A stretch of 64,000 nt of DNA, from assembly GCF_016808335.1 (NCBI RefSeq), contig NC_053150.1, positions 47,982,119-48,046,118 of the forward strand, in the 5' to 3' direction. How positions within the stretch are numbered: position 1 is the first letter of the stretch; each line of letters opens with the position of its first letter. Both the position numbers and the translations under genes were made by a program. Below the pieces are notes generated by a model. That model searched no databases and was not told where the DNA came from. It saw only the letters and a list, made by a program, of their open reading frames with translations. Below are positions 11,285 through 22,727 of this stretch, in pieces. This DNA comes from Panicum virgatum (Eukaryota > Streptophyta > Magnoliopsida > Poales > Poaceae).

Positions 11285-12088
11285 CTATTTGCTGTGGAGG
11301 GTGGCGCGGATCTGCAACGCCTTGTCGTTGGGCTGGCTCGGGTCAAGGGGCACCTTCTTGACACCCTCGGCGGGTTCGAAGCTCCCGGCGTGTCGGTGCG
11401 TGGAGTCCAAGGCCTCGCTTGCCATTTTGTTGAGGGTGGCTGCAAGGGCCTCGTCCTCCGCTTGAGCCTCCGCGTGCTCAACGCACTCGACGTCGCACTC
11501 GTAGGAGTGCTCGAACGAAGAGCCGATGGTGATGACGCCCTTTGGACCCGGCATCTTGAGCTTGAGGTAGGTGTAGTTGGGGACGGCCATGAACTTGGCG
11601 TAGCAAGGACGACCAAGGATGGCATGATAGGACCCTCGAAACCCCACCACCTCAAAAGTGAGTACCTCCTTGCGGAAGTTAGCTGTTGTGCCAAAGCAGA
11701 CAGGCAGATCGATCTGGCCGAGGGGTTGGACTCGCTTCCCCGGTGCAACGCCATGGAATGGCAACTTGCTGGGGCGAAGCTTGTCCAGTCCGATCCCCAT
11801 GAGCTCCAAGGTGTGGGCGTACATGATGTTGAGGCTGCTGCCCCCGTCCATGAGCACCTTGGAGAAGCGGGTGTTGCCAATGATGGGATCGACAACGAGC
11901 GGATACCGTCCCGGGTGCGGGACATAGTCGGGATGGTCCTCGCGGCCAAAGGAGATGGTATCCTTCGACCAATCGAGGTAGGATGGCGTGGCTTTGGTGA
12001 CGGAGAAAACTTCCCGGCGCTCGCGCTTGCGCTGTCGAGAAGTCATGTTCGTCGTTGCTCCTCCAAAGATGAAGAAGGCGTTCTCCAC
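11285..12088 (-). pseudogene. Retropepsin-like protease region of pol
   Basis: The frame contains the retropepsin-type motif LMDGGSSLNIMY, where DGG replaces the usual DTG/DSG; this is common in plant Ty3 elements. A second conserved block, AILGRPCYAKFMAVPNY, matches the ILGR flap-side motif. It overlaps the end of gag by 46 bp in a different frame. It ends at TAG 11285-11287, and the RT frame resumes in register immediately after it, so PR and RT were one polyprotein before this stop arose. As drawn it would be a separate 267-residue product. Confidence 0.85.
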
Positions 12089-14265
12089 TGGGGGAACTCG
12101 TCATCTCCACCTTTGTCGCCCGCATCCTTCTTCTTGTCTTCGTCGCGATGCGCGACACGATTGTAATACTTCTTGAGCATTTCGCACTGCTCGAGGGTAT
12201 GATTGACCGGACCCTTGTGGTAAGGGCACGGCTTCTTAAGCATGTCGTCAAATTGGCCACCACCGCCTCGAGGGGGGCCTCGAGGTCCTTTGCGTTCCGG
12301 GGCGGCAGCGAAGGCCTCCTCGGAGTCCTCTGCCTGCCCCGAGCCGCGCTGGTTCGGTGGGACCGGCTTCTTTCCCTTCCTCCCCCGCTTCTGTTTCTTG
12401 GCGGGGGCGTTGGGCTTGGCGTTGCTGCCCTCCGCGGGCGCATCGTCTTTGCGCTTCCTCGACTTGTCGTCGAAGATGGCACCAACAGCCTCCTCGCCGG
12501 CGGCGTAGTTGGTGGCAGCGTCGAACAGCTCGTTGGTGTTGGTCGGACGGCTTCTCGCGAGCTCATGCACCAGGTTCTTGCACGTCGTACCCTCAAGGAA
12601 GGCGTTGATGACCTCAATGTGGGTGACGCTGGGGAGCTCGATGCACTGCTTGGAGAAGCGTTGCACGTAATCGTGCAGGGACTCGTTGGGCTTCTGTCGA
12701 CACCCTTTGAGGTCCCAAGAGTTCCCAGGGCGCACGTACGTGCCCTGGAAATTGCCCACGAAGATCTAGACCAAGTCGGCCCAGTTGTGGATCTGATCCG
12801 CAGGCAGATGCTCGAGCCACGTTCGTGTGGCGTCAGCAAGGTGAAGAGGAAGGTTGCGGATGATGACCGCGTCCTCCGTCGCGCCGCCTAGCTGGCACGC
12901 TAGGCGGTAATCGTTGAGCCAGACTGCAGGATCGGTCTCGCCCGAGTACTTGACGAGGGTGTTGGGTTGTCGAAAGCGCGGGGGGAAAGATGCAGTTCGG
13001 ATCTCCCGACTGAACACCCGGGTGCCCGAAGGCTCCGGTGACTCACCCCTGTCGTGCTCGGGGTCGAAGCGTCCACCCCGTCGAGGGGTGTACCTCCTAC
13101 CCTCGACGATGTTGCGGGCGTCGCCGTCACCGACATGCCCGCACGTGTCACGGATTCGCTCCCTTACGGGGACTCTGCCGACGCGCTCGTGCACCGAGGG
13201 TGCCTTCCCACCGGGCGCTACGGCTGCCTTGCCCTTCCCTGCTGGTGGTGTGTGCACAGAAACCTCGCGGTCCTGGTGCACAGTCCCATCAGCCTGCTCC
13301 GGGGCCTTCGAGCGCATACGAGACGCAGAACTCTCCTCCTGCTGCACGGCAGCTTGCTCGATGAGCTCCTGTGCCTCGCGGCGCAGGTTGCGGCCCGAAG
13401 GCGTCGATGGCTCGGGCATAGCTTGGAGTAGATAGGCCGCAGCGATGAGTTTTTCGCCGGCCATCTTCAGTTCCGGAGATTTGTGGACGTTGTCGTTGGC
13501 CAGGATGTGCTCCCGGGCAACACGTCCCGCCGCCTGGGCATGTGCACCACGTGCGGTACGCTGCTGCTCGAGTGCGGCGCGCAGCTCTTGGGTTTGCTGA
13601 CGCTGCTCGTCGAGCTTGGCTTGAAGCTCCTTGAGCTGTGCCAGCTGTGCCTGCCGCGCCGCCGAGCTCGACGAATAAGAGGGGGCTGCAGGCGGGACCA
13701 CCGGTTGGATTGCCTGCGCGTCTGCCCCGCCGTTCCCGTCATCACCCGGAGCGATGTCGTCTTGCCCGTCCGTGAGCTGGACCATGAAGCACTCCCAGGC
13801 AGGATCGAAATCCCCCTCGCTGGAGTCTTCAGAGCAAGTGAGGCAGTAAGCCGTCGCCAGCTGGAACGAGCGGATAGCGTCGGGGTCGTAGACCCTGGAG
13901 TAGTCCTCGGCCTCCTCGGCCGTGAAGTTGTTCATGAAGAAGTTGATGTCGTCGGCGATCGAGCTCGCCGTCTCGGGGTAGGATTCGTCGGGAGACGACG
14001 TGATGAGGTTGCGGATCGACAGAAGGTGATGACCCGGCAGATCCTCATACTCGGTGGAGTTAGTGCCGATTGAAGAGGCGTAGGTGCGAGCGGCAGTGTT
14101 GCGCATCCCGAAGGGGAAGTGCGAAGGCGAGGTCGAGCCCCCCTGGGAGACACTGGTGCTGCAGCAGGTGACGGTGCCGGCGCAGATGACGCCGAGGCAC
14201 GTGATGACGAAACGGTGGCCCTGTTGGCCATGACGCTGAGTTGCGACATGCCAGCCTCGACCCAC
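12043..14265 (-). pseudogene. gag: gag, interrupted by an in-frame TAG
   Basis: The 5' part carries the start of the Retrotrans_gag domain (PNTLVKYSGETDPAVWLNDY, TWLEHLPADQIHNWADL). A TAG at 12766-12768 stops it. The same frame continues with the rest of the domain (NFQGTYVRPGNSWDLKG, SLHDYVQRFS), a basic Lys/Arg-rich stretch and a nucleocapsid-like tail containing CPYHKGPVNHTLEQC. Together the frame would give about 740 residues. The true N-terminus is uncertain: upstream of about 14110 another minus frame looks more protein-like (Ser/Ala-rich), so a further frameshift is possible there. Confidence 0.85.
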
Positions 14266-14555
14266 GTGGGGGAGCTGTGGCGTGCCGCACGACGCCGCTC
14301 CGCGCGTGCTTGTCGCGAGCGCTGACCCGAGCGCCTGTTGCGTTGGGCTGGTGAAGTCGAGGTGATGGTTTTGTGTCTGGGCGAGAGGAGCCGCATGAGG
14401 TAACCGTTGCCGGTCGCTCTGAACTCGAGACTACCGAACCAGATCACGAATCCCGCTGGGAGCGGATCCGAAACACCCATAGGGTATGGGTTGGATCTGC
14501 CCGCCATCCCTGGAGATCAAATGGGAACAAAAGGGAAAAACGTCACGCAGCGAGC

Positions 14556-14574
14556 CTCTACCTGGCGCGCCAAC
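14556..14574 (-). promoter_or_regulatory. Primer binding site next to the 5' LTR
   Basis: On the element's sense strand the first internal bases read TTGGCGCGCCAGGTAGAGG. Read as the complement, the tRNA 3' end would be ...CCTGGCGCGCCA, with the expected terminal CCA. I do not assign the primer tRNA species. Confidence 0.7.
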
Positions 14575-14926
14575 TGTCGGTGTCTCGACTCGGGGCCCGG
14601 ATGCCAACTAGTAAATGTCGCGTGTTTCCTCATCCCAGGTGATGATGCAAGAGACAACACAGTAACGCAAGATTTATCCTGGTTCTGGCCGCGGGGTCGT
14701 ACGTCCAGCAAAGGGGGTGTGCGAGGGCACTGTATTATCTTGCACCCGGTGGGCTTGAGTAGGGGGTACAAGCAAGGCGAGAGAAGGAGGAAGGCTCCCA
14801 GGTCTCTGCTAGAAGAGGGGTTGAATGTGGCGAGTAGGGATGTCGGAGCGTAAGCGATGATGGATCTTGTCTGGGAGTGTCCCAGCGTCTTGGCGTAGCG
14901 TCTCGTCTAAAGGAAGCCCGCCTCCT

Positions 14927-14936
14927 CCTTTTATAG
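14927..14936 (-). promoter_or_regulatory. TATA box of the retrotransposon LTR
   Basis: The minus strand reads CTATAAAAGGAGGAGGC, a strong TATA element located about 350 bp before the PBS. This is the position expected for the U3/R border that drives the gag-pol transcript. Confidence 0.7.
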
Positions 14937-15689
14937 TCACAAGAAGGGGCGGCACACATGAGTGGGGGGCGTGGAAGTCATCGTTTTCCCCCGAATCGCG
15001 GGGTACAGTGGTCAGATACTGTAGGAAGTACACTGGGGGAAGGTGGTGGGCGTCGCAGTCGTCCTGGATATCGTCCTCGGTCTTGCGAAGATGGCGCCGG
15101 TCGCCCTGCCAGCCCCTGCAGGCGGCGTGGTCGTCGCTGGTATATGGTCTTCTATATACGGCGCGGTGGCGTTCAGTGGGCCCTGCGGACTAGGGTCCTG
15201 CATGTACCAGTGGTAGTGGTAGCGCGCGACGGCCCCGGACCCCCCGGTCGGAGTGCGGGCGTGCACACTAGGAGGTCCGGGGGACACGTGGAGGTCCCGG
15301 ACTCCTCAAAGGGGGGAGGTCCGGGACTCCGTCCGTGTGTGCTGAGCGCCCCTCTCGGAAGGACACGTGACGTCGCCGGACCCCTTCCCCAGTGGGAGGC
15401 GGATCCGGACGGTCGGTGTAAGCAGAAAAGTAACGGGAGCAGTGCCGAGCCTGTCTTGTCCCGTGTCGCAGGCCCCACAGTGCTGCTACAGCATCCGGAA
15501 TTGCGGAGCGGTGACCGGATTCAGCGGATGGGACCCAGGTCACATCCACTGTGGGAATGGCGGTCCAACGCGCGCCTGTCCTGGGTGCCGTGGCGGAGTG
15601 GCTGGCCTTTAATGCCTTCGTACGACGGGCGGGTGAGCGGCAGGGCTGTTTGTCCCTTATGCCGTGGGGCGGCCTCGAGCGAGGCGGAG

Positions 15690-15836
15690 ATGAGTTACTC
15701 CCTCAAGGGTAGGTTCGCTACCCTCGAGCGAGGCGGAGATGAGTTACTCCCTCGAGGGTAGGTTCGCTACCCTCGAGCGAGGCGGAGATGTGTTACCCAC
15801 TCGAGGTTAGGTTCGCTACCCTCGAGCGAAGCGGAG
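15690..15836. repeat. 49-bp tandem repeat, three units, inside right LTR
   Basis: Units begin at 15690, 15739 and 15788 and match the array at 708-854 with scattered substitutions, for example CTCAAGGG in the first unit instead of CTCGAGGG. Confidence 0.9.
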
Positions 15837-16076
15837 GTGCGGGGCGCAGTCGAGGGGTCTCGACGGGGACCCTCGAGCGAGGCGGAGATCGTCCCGCGGG
15901 TTCGAGGGGATGCGAATGGGCCGCACACTGGGCTTCTTTGAGTCCTTTCCTTTCTTCCGGATGGGAAGGAGGCCGTGGGCCTTCGTGGGCTCAGTCGCTT
16001 AACATGTGTTTGCATTTTTCAGAGTGATCTTAGTACCCCGATTAGGGTGTCCCTAATCGTGGTACCCGACAAGTAT

Positions 16077-18143
16077 GTTCTTTTTTGTTGGTACACGTTA
16101 GTCCTTCCTATTTGTGTACTTTGATGGAAAGACATATGTCGTTAGTAAGTGCAGTGCAATCGGAAAAGAGGCCACATATGGTTCCAATGTCATTGATAAT
16201 GCTTTCTTTGAGCACATAGAGCTTGCATTACTTACCATTTCTTGAAAGAACAGTATATTTCTCATGTATCTATGTGTAACTCCCGTTAATTTTTGTTTCT
16301 CGAAAGAATGTGTTGCTTTTATATATGGTAGGTGCAAACGACTTATTGAAAAAAAAATCAATACTATTTTAAATACCAGACAACTAATTAACCATAAAGT
16401 CCCACGTCAGCGGTTGTGTCTTCACTGAGTGGATGGCTTTGTTCCTTATCGTTTCTCAAAAGAAAAAATATATTCCTTCTTTATATGTGGACTGTGATAG
16501 CTATTGCGACTTACTTGTCATTTCCTGAAAGAATAATACATTCCTTCTAAGATATGTGCACATGACTCCTTACTAGTGGATATTATTAGAGGACATGTAA
16601 GCAATCACAAAGAGTATACCTTAGTTCATGATGACAAAAACCATCAAGAAAGTTATAATATAACCATAAAGAGTACAATTTATTGGTAGCTAACCATGAG
16701 GAGTTAGCTGGCACATGAAAGATAGATTTTTCTCTGGAGTAGCTGGCGGCCTAAGGTTGACTGGTGAGGTATAGTTTATGCCATCACAACTGTCAGGAAA
16801 AGTGACCAGACAGGACGATTTTTCCCTCTCATAACATAGAACCCTCCACAAGTAATCCGTCAAGATCATACATGTAATCCATAATAAATTCAAATGCCAT
16901 CTCAATCCAAATGACAAAGTCAACTATAATATGAGTTTTGAGTAGCATGTCGACCATACAGAAGAAACTAGTATAGTATTTGCAGAATTGCAGTTTACAT
17001 CGATCAGCGTACCAATTTGGCTAGCCAAATAATTTTACAGTGACTAGATCACATGATATACCAACTCGGCCATGATTTTTTTCATGATTAATGCAGTGTC
17101 CTTTACTGCTTCAAATTTCAATCCTAGGAGGATACACTGCCATTCTTAAAATTCAAATCAAAATTGGCATGAACAGTCGGTTTTCGCACCTTTTCTTTTT
17201 CTCTCTTTATTTCCTCCTTTCCCATTCTACCCTATAAAATCATAACCAAATATCAAAAATACCTGCTGCAATTGACCATTGTATACCGTAACATGGCCAT
17301 TGGCATGCATCAACATCGGATAAACGAAACAATTTCCATTTCTAGAACACGCTGAAACACACAACAAATTTGTTGTAGTGATTTAGTTCACTGACGAGGA
17401 AACATGAGGGAGCTTGATGAGCCGCCGAGTGTCACGATGCATCCTGCTGGCAGGTTAAATTAATATTAACTTCGCAAAGATTTTTTTTTCTCATCAGATT
17501 GATTAATGACGATGAGGCCTTTGCCACCGAATACGGCTGCTATATAATCTATCTCTAAGAGTGTTGGTCGAGAAGAGGATATATAGCTAGTTTCGTGTGT
17601 TGTTTTGAAGCTGAGCGATCCATTCGAGAATTTGGCGCAAGTTCAACGATGTGCCATGTTAAACAAGCGGGCAGATATCGTCACCATGCACAATGTTTGT
17701 TTTTTGTGTTGTTGCCCATGATCGGTCGGTTGCATTTGGGTGGGTGGTATAGTAAGAATTTGTTTTATTTGACGACTGAAACCACGAACGGGATCGGAGT
17801 AGTCGATCCGGCACCGCTTGGGGGTGTGATGAGTCTGGCCGGCGACCCTGACGCAAGGGGGCCCACGGTGAGGAGCGGCTACGGAGCGCACCGCGCAGGC
17901 GCAGGCGCGTCGCACCACCGGTCCGTGTCGCGGCGCGCGCGGCGCCGCTTGGCCATGGCGTGCGCGCGGCGCTGGCGCGGCCGCGCCGCGTGCGTCGCGA
18001 GGACAACGACATGCGTGGTGGAAGCCGCTGACTTTCCTTTCGCCAAAACAGGAAAAAAAAAAGACAGCCTTTGACTTGGGTACGAGACCAAGCCGAAGCA
18101 CAGCGTCAGCGCAGCAGGAAGGAAAAATGGCACTGAAAAGTGG
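16077..18143. other. AT-rich spacer with no supported gene
   Basis: No coding domain was recognised. Between about 16236 and 16545 a diverged motif of the form TTTCTyGAAAGAA followed by AT-rich sequence and TATGTG recurs four times. From about 17830 to 18010 the sequence becomes a GC-rich simple-composition stretch, and the open frames there are arginine-rich artefacts. Confidence 0.6.
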
Positions 18144-18144
18144 C

Positions 18145-18151
18145 AAAAAAA
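18145..18151 (-). terminator. Pol III terminator of tRNA-Glu
   Basis: A run of seven T on the minus strand begins three bases after the 3' end of the tRNA gene, as expected for RNA polymerase III termination. Confidence 0.8.
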
Positions 18152-18153
18152 GT

Positions 18154-18226
18154 TTCCGTTGCCGGGACTCGAACCCGGGACTCTCGGGTGAGAGCCGAGT
18201 ATCCTAACCAGCTAGACTACAACGGA
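18154..18226 (-). tRNA. tRNA-Glu (CTC anticodon)
   Basis: The minus strand folds as a full 73-nt tRNA. The acceptor stem is TCCGTTG / CAACGGA. The D arm holds TAGTCTAGCTGGTTAGGA (A box). The anticodon stem is CTCGG / CCGAG with loop CTCTCAC, giving anticodon CTC. The T arm is CCGGGTTCGAGTCCCGG (B box). There is no intron, and the CCA tail is not encoded, as in eukaryotic nuclear tRNA genes. A poly-T terminator follows. It stands alone. Confidence 0.96.
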
Positions 18227-18407
18227 GTCGGGAGAGGGCTAAAGAAGAATCTTTAAAACGTATTGGGAAAGATACATGAGCCAAGACATTAATGTTTGGT
18301 AGGTGATTAGGTGTGGAAGATTTGTAGAGGCTCGCAAATCGGATGTTCAAGGCATCTTCGAGGATGTGACGGCGTTACTGTATCTCTATCTCCAACCTGT
18401 ATGAGCG

Positions 18408-18961
18408 TCATCTCGATCGGTAATACTCCATATGTACCATACTAGCAGCAGCGCCACCAGCCTCCGCCATCTGCGACGGTGCCACAGCTGGTGGTGCGGC
18501 CGGGATCATGGGCGCCGGTGGGAGCGGAAGGAAGTGGCCGAAGCTCCGTCCGTGCTTCTCCGCGATCGCCTTGACGTTTGCGACGGTGAGCCCTTTGCGC
18601 ACGACCTCGGGGACGTTTGGGCGCGGCGTCGCCGGGAAGTTGTACCTGCGCAGCTTGGGCAGCTTCTGGCCGTAGAACAAGAACATGGCGGCGTCGTAGG
18701 CGAGCGCTGCCTGCAGGGCGTGGTCGAACCTGCCGATCCACACCCTGGAGCGGCTGCTCGGGATGCGGATCTCCGCCGCGTACCCGGCTACCCGCCCCTG
18801 AGCCGCTCCCGCACGCCCACCCACCCCAGGTCCCTGTGCAACCCGACGCCGCCAGCCCTCGGCGCTGGTGGACTCGCGGCGACTGGGCGCCTGCTGCTGG
18901 CCCGCCGTGACCCCTTCCTCCCCGCGGCGCTGCTCCCGCTCGTCGGCGCCGAGGATGCCAT
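18408..18961 (-). pseudogene. AP2/ERF-domain transcription factor gene with a frameshift
   Basis: Read leftward from an ATG at 18959-18961 (MASSAPTSG..., Ser/Arg-rich N-terminus) the frame enters an AP2/ERF DNA-binding domain: WVGVRERLRG, then after a one-base frame change near 18795, AAEIRIPSSRSRVWIGRFD, ALAYDAA and YNFP. These are the YRG/RAYD-type blocks of the ERF fold. The tail LTVANVKAIAEKHGRS also resembles ERF proteins. It ends at a stop beginning the plus-strand bases 18408-18410. ERF proteins bind GCC-box or DRE-like promoters in the nucleus. The frame change within the domain means this copy is either a recent pseudogene or carries an assembly error. An alternative start at 19010 keeps one frame open but replaces the first half of the AP2 domain with unrelated residues. 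Confidence 0.65.
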
Positions 18962-21269
18962 GGCCGCACGTCCACCAGCAAGCTGCAAGACACCACACAA
19001 GCGAGGGCAAGACGACGACGAGACGAGAACGTTGTGCTTGCGGTGTGTGGGGAAACAGGGGGCGCCGGGGCAGGGGGTTTTAAAGGAGTTTTAAAGGCCG
19101 CTGCGAGTGGACACGTGGCCGCGTGCGGTGGCTGAGGAGGATACCTGGGAGGCTGGGAGACTGTGAGAGACCACAGTCAACCTGGCCACTGGGAGGTCAA
19201 TATGGGGATATCTCAGGATGCAAGTGGGTTGGTTTTGGGTCAACCAGTACTCAACTCAATAGAAATCTTCTTCATAATGAGTTGACCCAAAAATTAAACA
19301 CCGGATTACCCGAAACTCGTTGGGTTACCCAAAACTTTGCCTATCCTGCATTCCATTCCCCTGTTTTCTTTCTCCCGCATCGCCCTCTCCCTCCGAGCTC
19401 CAGCCAACAGCAATAGCAGAGAAGAAGCTCAAGGCTGAGTTCGCAAATGTGGAGACCAAGATCCAACGGTCCCCGCGCGGCCTTCGGGGGGATCGGCGGC
19501 GATGGCAGCCACTACATCGCACCGACCGTGGTGGCCACTGGTGTACCACGCCTGCAGAAGATGGAGGAGGTCAAGCTCGCAACGGCGTACTACCTCTGCT
19601 GGAGCTTCGAGCGCTCGATGGTAGAGGTGCGTGCTGCGGAACCGGATGATGCTGTCCATGGGGCTCAGCATCCAGAAGGACATCAGATCCTCTGGCTGGT
19701 GCTCGAGGCCCTCGCGGAGTTCATGTGAGCAGATTAGGCAGAGGATATGCGCGTTTCTTCACTTACTATTTTCCTTTAGGGATATTTCGAAAAACATTTA
19801 TTATTTTCCTTTAGGTAAGCGTGTGCCAGGAGCTTTGTTTGATTTAATACTAGAATTTTTGTGGGTGCAAGAAAAATAGGTACATTGCGCGAGGAAAATC
19901 TGAACATTTGTTTATGCGTACATGGTGTTATTATAGTATGAGATGTGCCTAGCTGAAGGTGTTATAGCAAGGATATTGTGCATTTTAGTATGTGCATGTA
20001 TGAGGCTTGCATTTGATATAGATAAGATGTATAAATGCATGTGTGCGTGTGGCCAAGACAAGATGATCGTCATGCATTTCAGGTTTTAAGATCAAGCATG
20101 TGCATGGTGTTCGTCAGATAAAGCAATTTCACATCTCTCAATGTGTCGTATACAGTTATGCTACATTGGAGTACCTGATCTTCTCCCCAAAAAAAAAACA
20201 ATGGAGCATACGTACTTGTGCCGCCGCTACTAGAGCCATGGGCGACGGCGCCCCTTCACCAGTTGACGATTCGGTTAGGAGTTTAGGGGTCTCACGATCC
20301 GGTTGATCCGTGCATGAATTAGTTTGGTTTAGATGATGATGATGATGAAATCGTGGCGGCGTGCTCCGGTGCCCTCGAGACTGGAGGGCCTGTATTCAGC
20401 GGCGCCCATGGTGGCGTCTGCCGGTGCCGGTTACCACACCAGCTAGCTAGGCGGCGGTGGCCATGCACCGGCGGTGAGCCGAGTGACCGGCGATATCGAT
20501 CGGAGGGTGCGCCGCGCCGTGCAGAGGCATGCGGCCGTCGAGGTGCCGCGGGCTGACCACCAACCCCGCCGCGGCGACTCGTGCACCAGAGCTCTTCCTT
20601 CTTCCGCGACCCGCGCGGGTCAACACGAGAGGAAGGCGGAAGGAAAGGGTGTGGTAGCCTTGCGATCGATCCGGGCCACACGAGTGCGATCCAACGGACT
20701 CCAGAGACCCAGGGGCGGACGGTATTTGATTTGCCGTCCACCCCGGACGGCAACCGAAACGACGTCCACCCCCTGAGCTCGGGCGCTGGCGCGCGCGGGC
20801 GCTATCGACGGCGACCACGCCGCGCTGACCTCCACCGCCAGCGTTCGCGGCTTCCGTGCGGGACATAGGGGTCCTAGGGGCCGCCGTTGAGCTGCTGCCC
20901 GATCCACCGCAGCTGGCCACGCGCGCACCGGCGTGCGCGATTGCGACACGGGCCACACCCGGCTGGCCGGCGGCCGCCCGGCATACGGCGGCGGCGCTCA
21001 CGGTTCACTGCCTCGGGTGAACGTAGAAGCCACGCGATCTGGCTGGGACTGTACGGTTCCGGAGCTGTATAGGCGCGGGGAAGCTTGTCGAGGGAGACCG
21101 CCGGCCGTGAGCGGCCATCACTTGCCGCGGAGCAGCTAGCTAGCGTGCCTCCATGGTCGCGTAGAGTTGGACAGCCCCCGTGAAGACTTGTCCTTAATAG
21201 CTCTCTCTCTCTCTCATGCAGAATCTCTTGACATTGTTAGCTTCAGATGAACTTCTCCTTTGCATCCAA
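18962..21269. other. Spacer, no supported gene
   Basis: The stretch includes an AT-rich part (19740-20210) and two GC-rich parts (19380-19730, 20230-21170). A 19447-19728 frame looks somewhat protein-like (KLATAYYLCWSFERSMVEV) but I recognise no family, so it may be a gene fragment. A short (CT)n tract lies at about 21199-21216. No tRNA or conserved domain was seen. Confidence 0.45.
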
Positions 21270-21277
21270 CCTACCAC
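21270..21277. repeat. Left 8-bp TSD of hAT element
   Basis: CCTACCAC, repeated exactly at 27488-27495. Confidence 0.95.
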
Positions 21278-22727
21278 CAGGGTTTTCCTTATCGCTGATA
21301 AAAAACCTACCATCTGATATATCAGTTTTATCGGTGGGCCCCGATAAATTTAGGTTGCCGCTCAAAAATTTCGGCGTTTTGAATCGATCCCGCGCCTTCC
21401 ACCATTTCATGGCCCGCCAGAAGCCCAGGAGTGGATAAAAGGCGCTCCGGCGGGCCTCCTCAAACCCTAAATCGATTCATTCTTTCTCAACCCCGCCGCC
21501 ACCCCGTTCCTCTTCCTCACCCCGTTCCTCTTCCTCCCCAAGTGATGCACCGCCGCCAGCAGGGCCAAGGCAGCTGGACCACCGCACGCCCGCACCAGGC
21601 CGCCGCCCGCCGCGCGCGCCGGTCGCCAGAGTTCCGGCCACCCCATGCCAGGCCGCCGCCCGCCGTGCTCCGGACGTCGCGCGCGCAGGTCGCGGGAGTT
21701 CCGGCCGCCCCGCGCGGCCGCGGGCTCCGACCGCGCCATGCCGGGGCGCAGCTCCCCGGGTGCCGCGGCCGCTCCTGGCTGCGCTGCTCTGGGCAGCCGC
21801 GCGCCGTGTTGCCGCTCTGCTCTCCGCACCCCCTCTGTTCTTCCTGTCCTCCACTTGATTTACAGCAGCAGAACGACACCCCCTCTGTTGCAGTCAAGGA
21901 AGCACGGTCAACGTCGTCGCCGTCAGATCCACCTCCGCAGGTTCATGCCGTCAACCTTCTCTGCTCTTTCACGTCCCTAGCATATTTGTTTGCTTCAATC
22001 CCATGCAAAACGTGCCCTCCTACCCACGTGTGTATATTAAGAGCACATATGCACAACAAATGTTCAATATTTTGCCTCTGTGAGATGATTGCTCAGTTTG
22101 AACCATGGGCTTGGCGTTGCCACGCCATCTTTGAGCTTACCAGCCAAGGAATAGCTGTAGGCATACTTAGGCCTAGGGCACATTAGTCATATAGCAGATC
22201 AAAATCACAAGTTGTAATTTTAGAGCATATATCCAATGCCAAATTCTGTTCCGTTTCTTCTTTGAAAGTAATGCCTATTTGATCATAGCTTCTCTCCTGT
22301 GTTGCACGTCCAAGTGCAGTTTAGTAGCAGCAGAGCAGAGGCAATTAGTGTGCCCCCCTAATGGTGAGCAATGGCAGGTTCAGTGTTGTGAATAAGTTCA
22401 GATTTACACCATGTTAGCTGGAAGATAGATGTCTCTAGGGAGTACAGGTTAACTGAAGGGCAATATACTGAAATTAGCATATATAATTGTTCAAGTAATA
22501 GGCTCTGAAATAGCAGCTTTAAATCCTGCAGTCTAAAAAGGTTGCCTACAATTTTCAAAGCACACAGCTAGAAAAAGAGCTATATATTCTGTGGTACAAA
22601 TTTGTGCTAGAACACTGCAGTGCTAACTTATTTGTGCGCCTTTATCATACGAGTGTTGGTGATTGAAATTTATACATCTTTGCCTCTTAGGGTGACACGT
22701 GCTGCCAAGTCATTCCCACAAGGCCAT

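Larger units (their letters stand above)
1..16071 (-). mobile_element. Tat-lineage Ty3/gypsy LTR retrotransposon (left end outside window)
   Basis: Two direct LTR copies (1-1090 and 14575-16071) flank an internal region whose gag-pol reads right to left, so the element lies on the minus strand and the right LTR is its 5' LTR. Domain order is gag, protease, RT, RNase H, a second RNase H, integrase, then a long 3' region with a gene in antisense. The second RNase H plus the antisense gene between integrase and the 3' LTR is the established hallmark of Tat-clade elements (RIRE2/Grande/Retand relatives). The LTRs differ by a few percent by eye, mostly transitions, and the coding region has several stops, so this is an old, non-autonomous copy. 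The right flank begins at 16072 (agtat). The left flank is outside the window, so the 5-bp TSD cannot be confirmed. Confidence 0.93.
14575..16071 (-). repeat. Right LTR (5' LTR of the element), complete, 1497 bp
   Basis: It begins TGTCGGTGTC and ends GGTACCCGACA on the plus strand, giving the 5'-TG..CA-3' termini with TGTCGG/CCGACA as terminal inverted bases. It aligns with the left LTR from base 14971 onward. It includes a TATA box on the minus strand at 14927-14936 and the 49-bp tandem array at 15690-15836, which is preceded by about 10 bases absent from the other LTR. Confidence 0.95.

Noticed and set aside
17821..18074. Arg-rich coding frame near 17.9 kb
   Set aside because: No homologous motif; a GC-rich simple-composition stretch ending in a poly-A run.
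20230..21170. Possible host gene in the GC-rich region left of the hAT element
   Set aside because: Several frames are open but none shows a domain, conserved motif or consistent splice structure.
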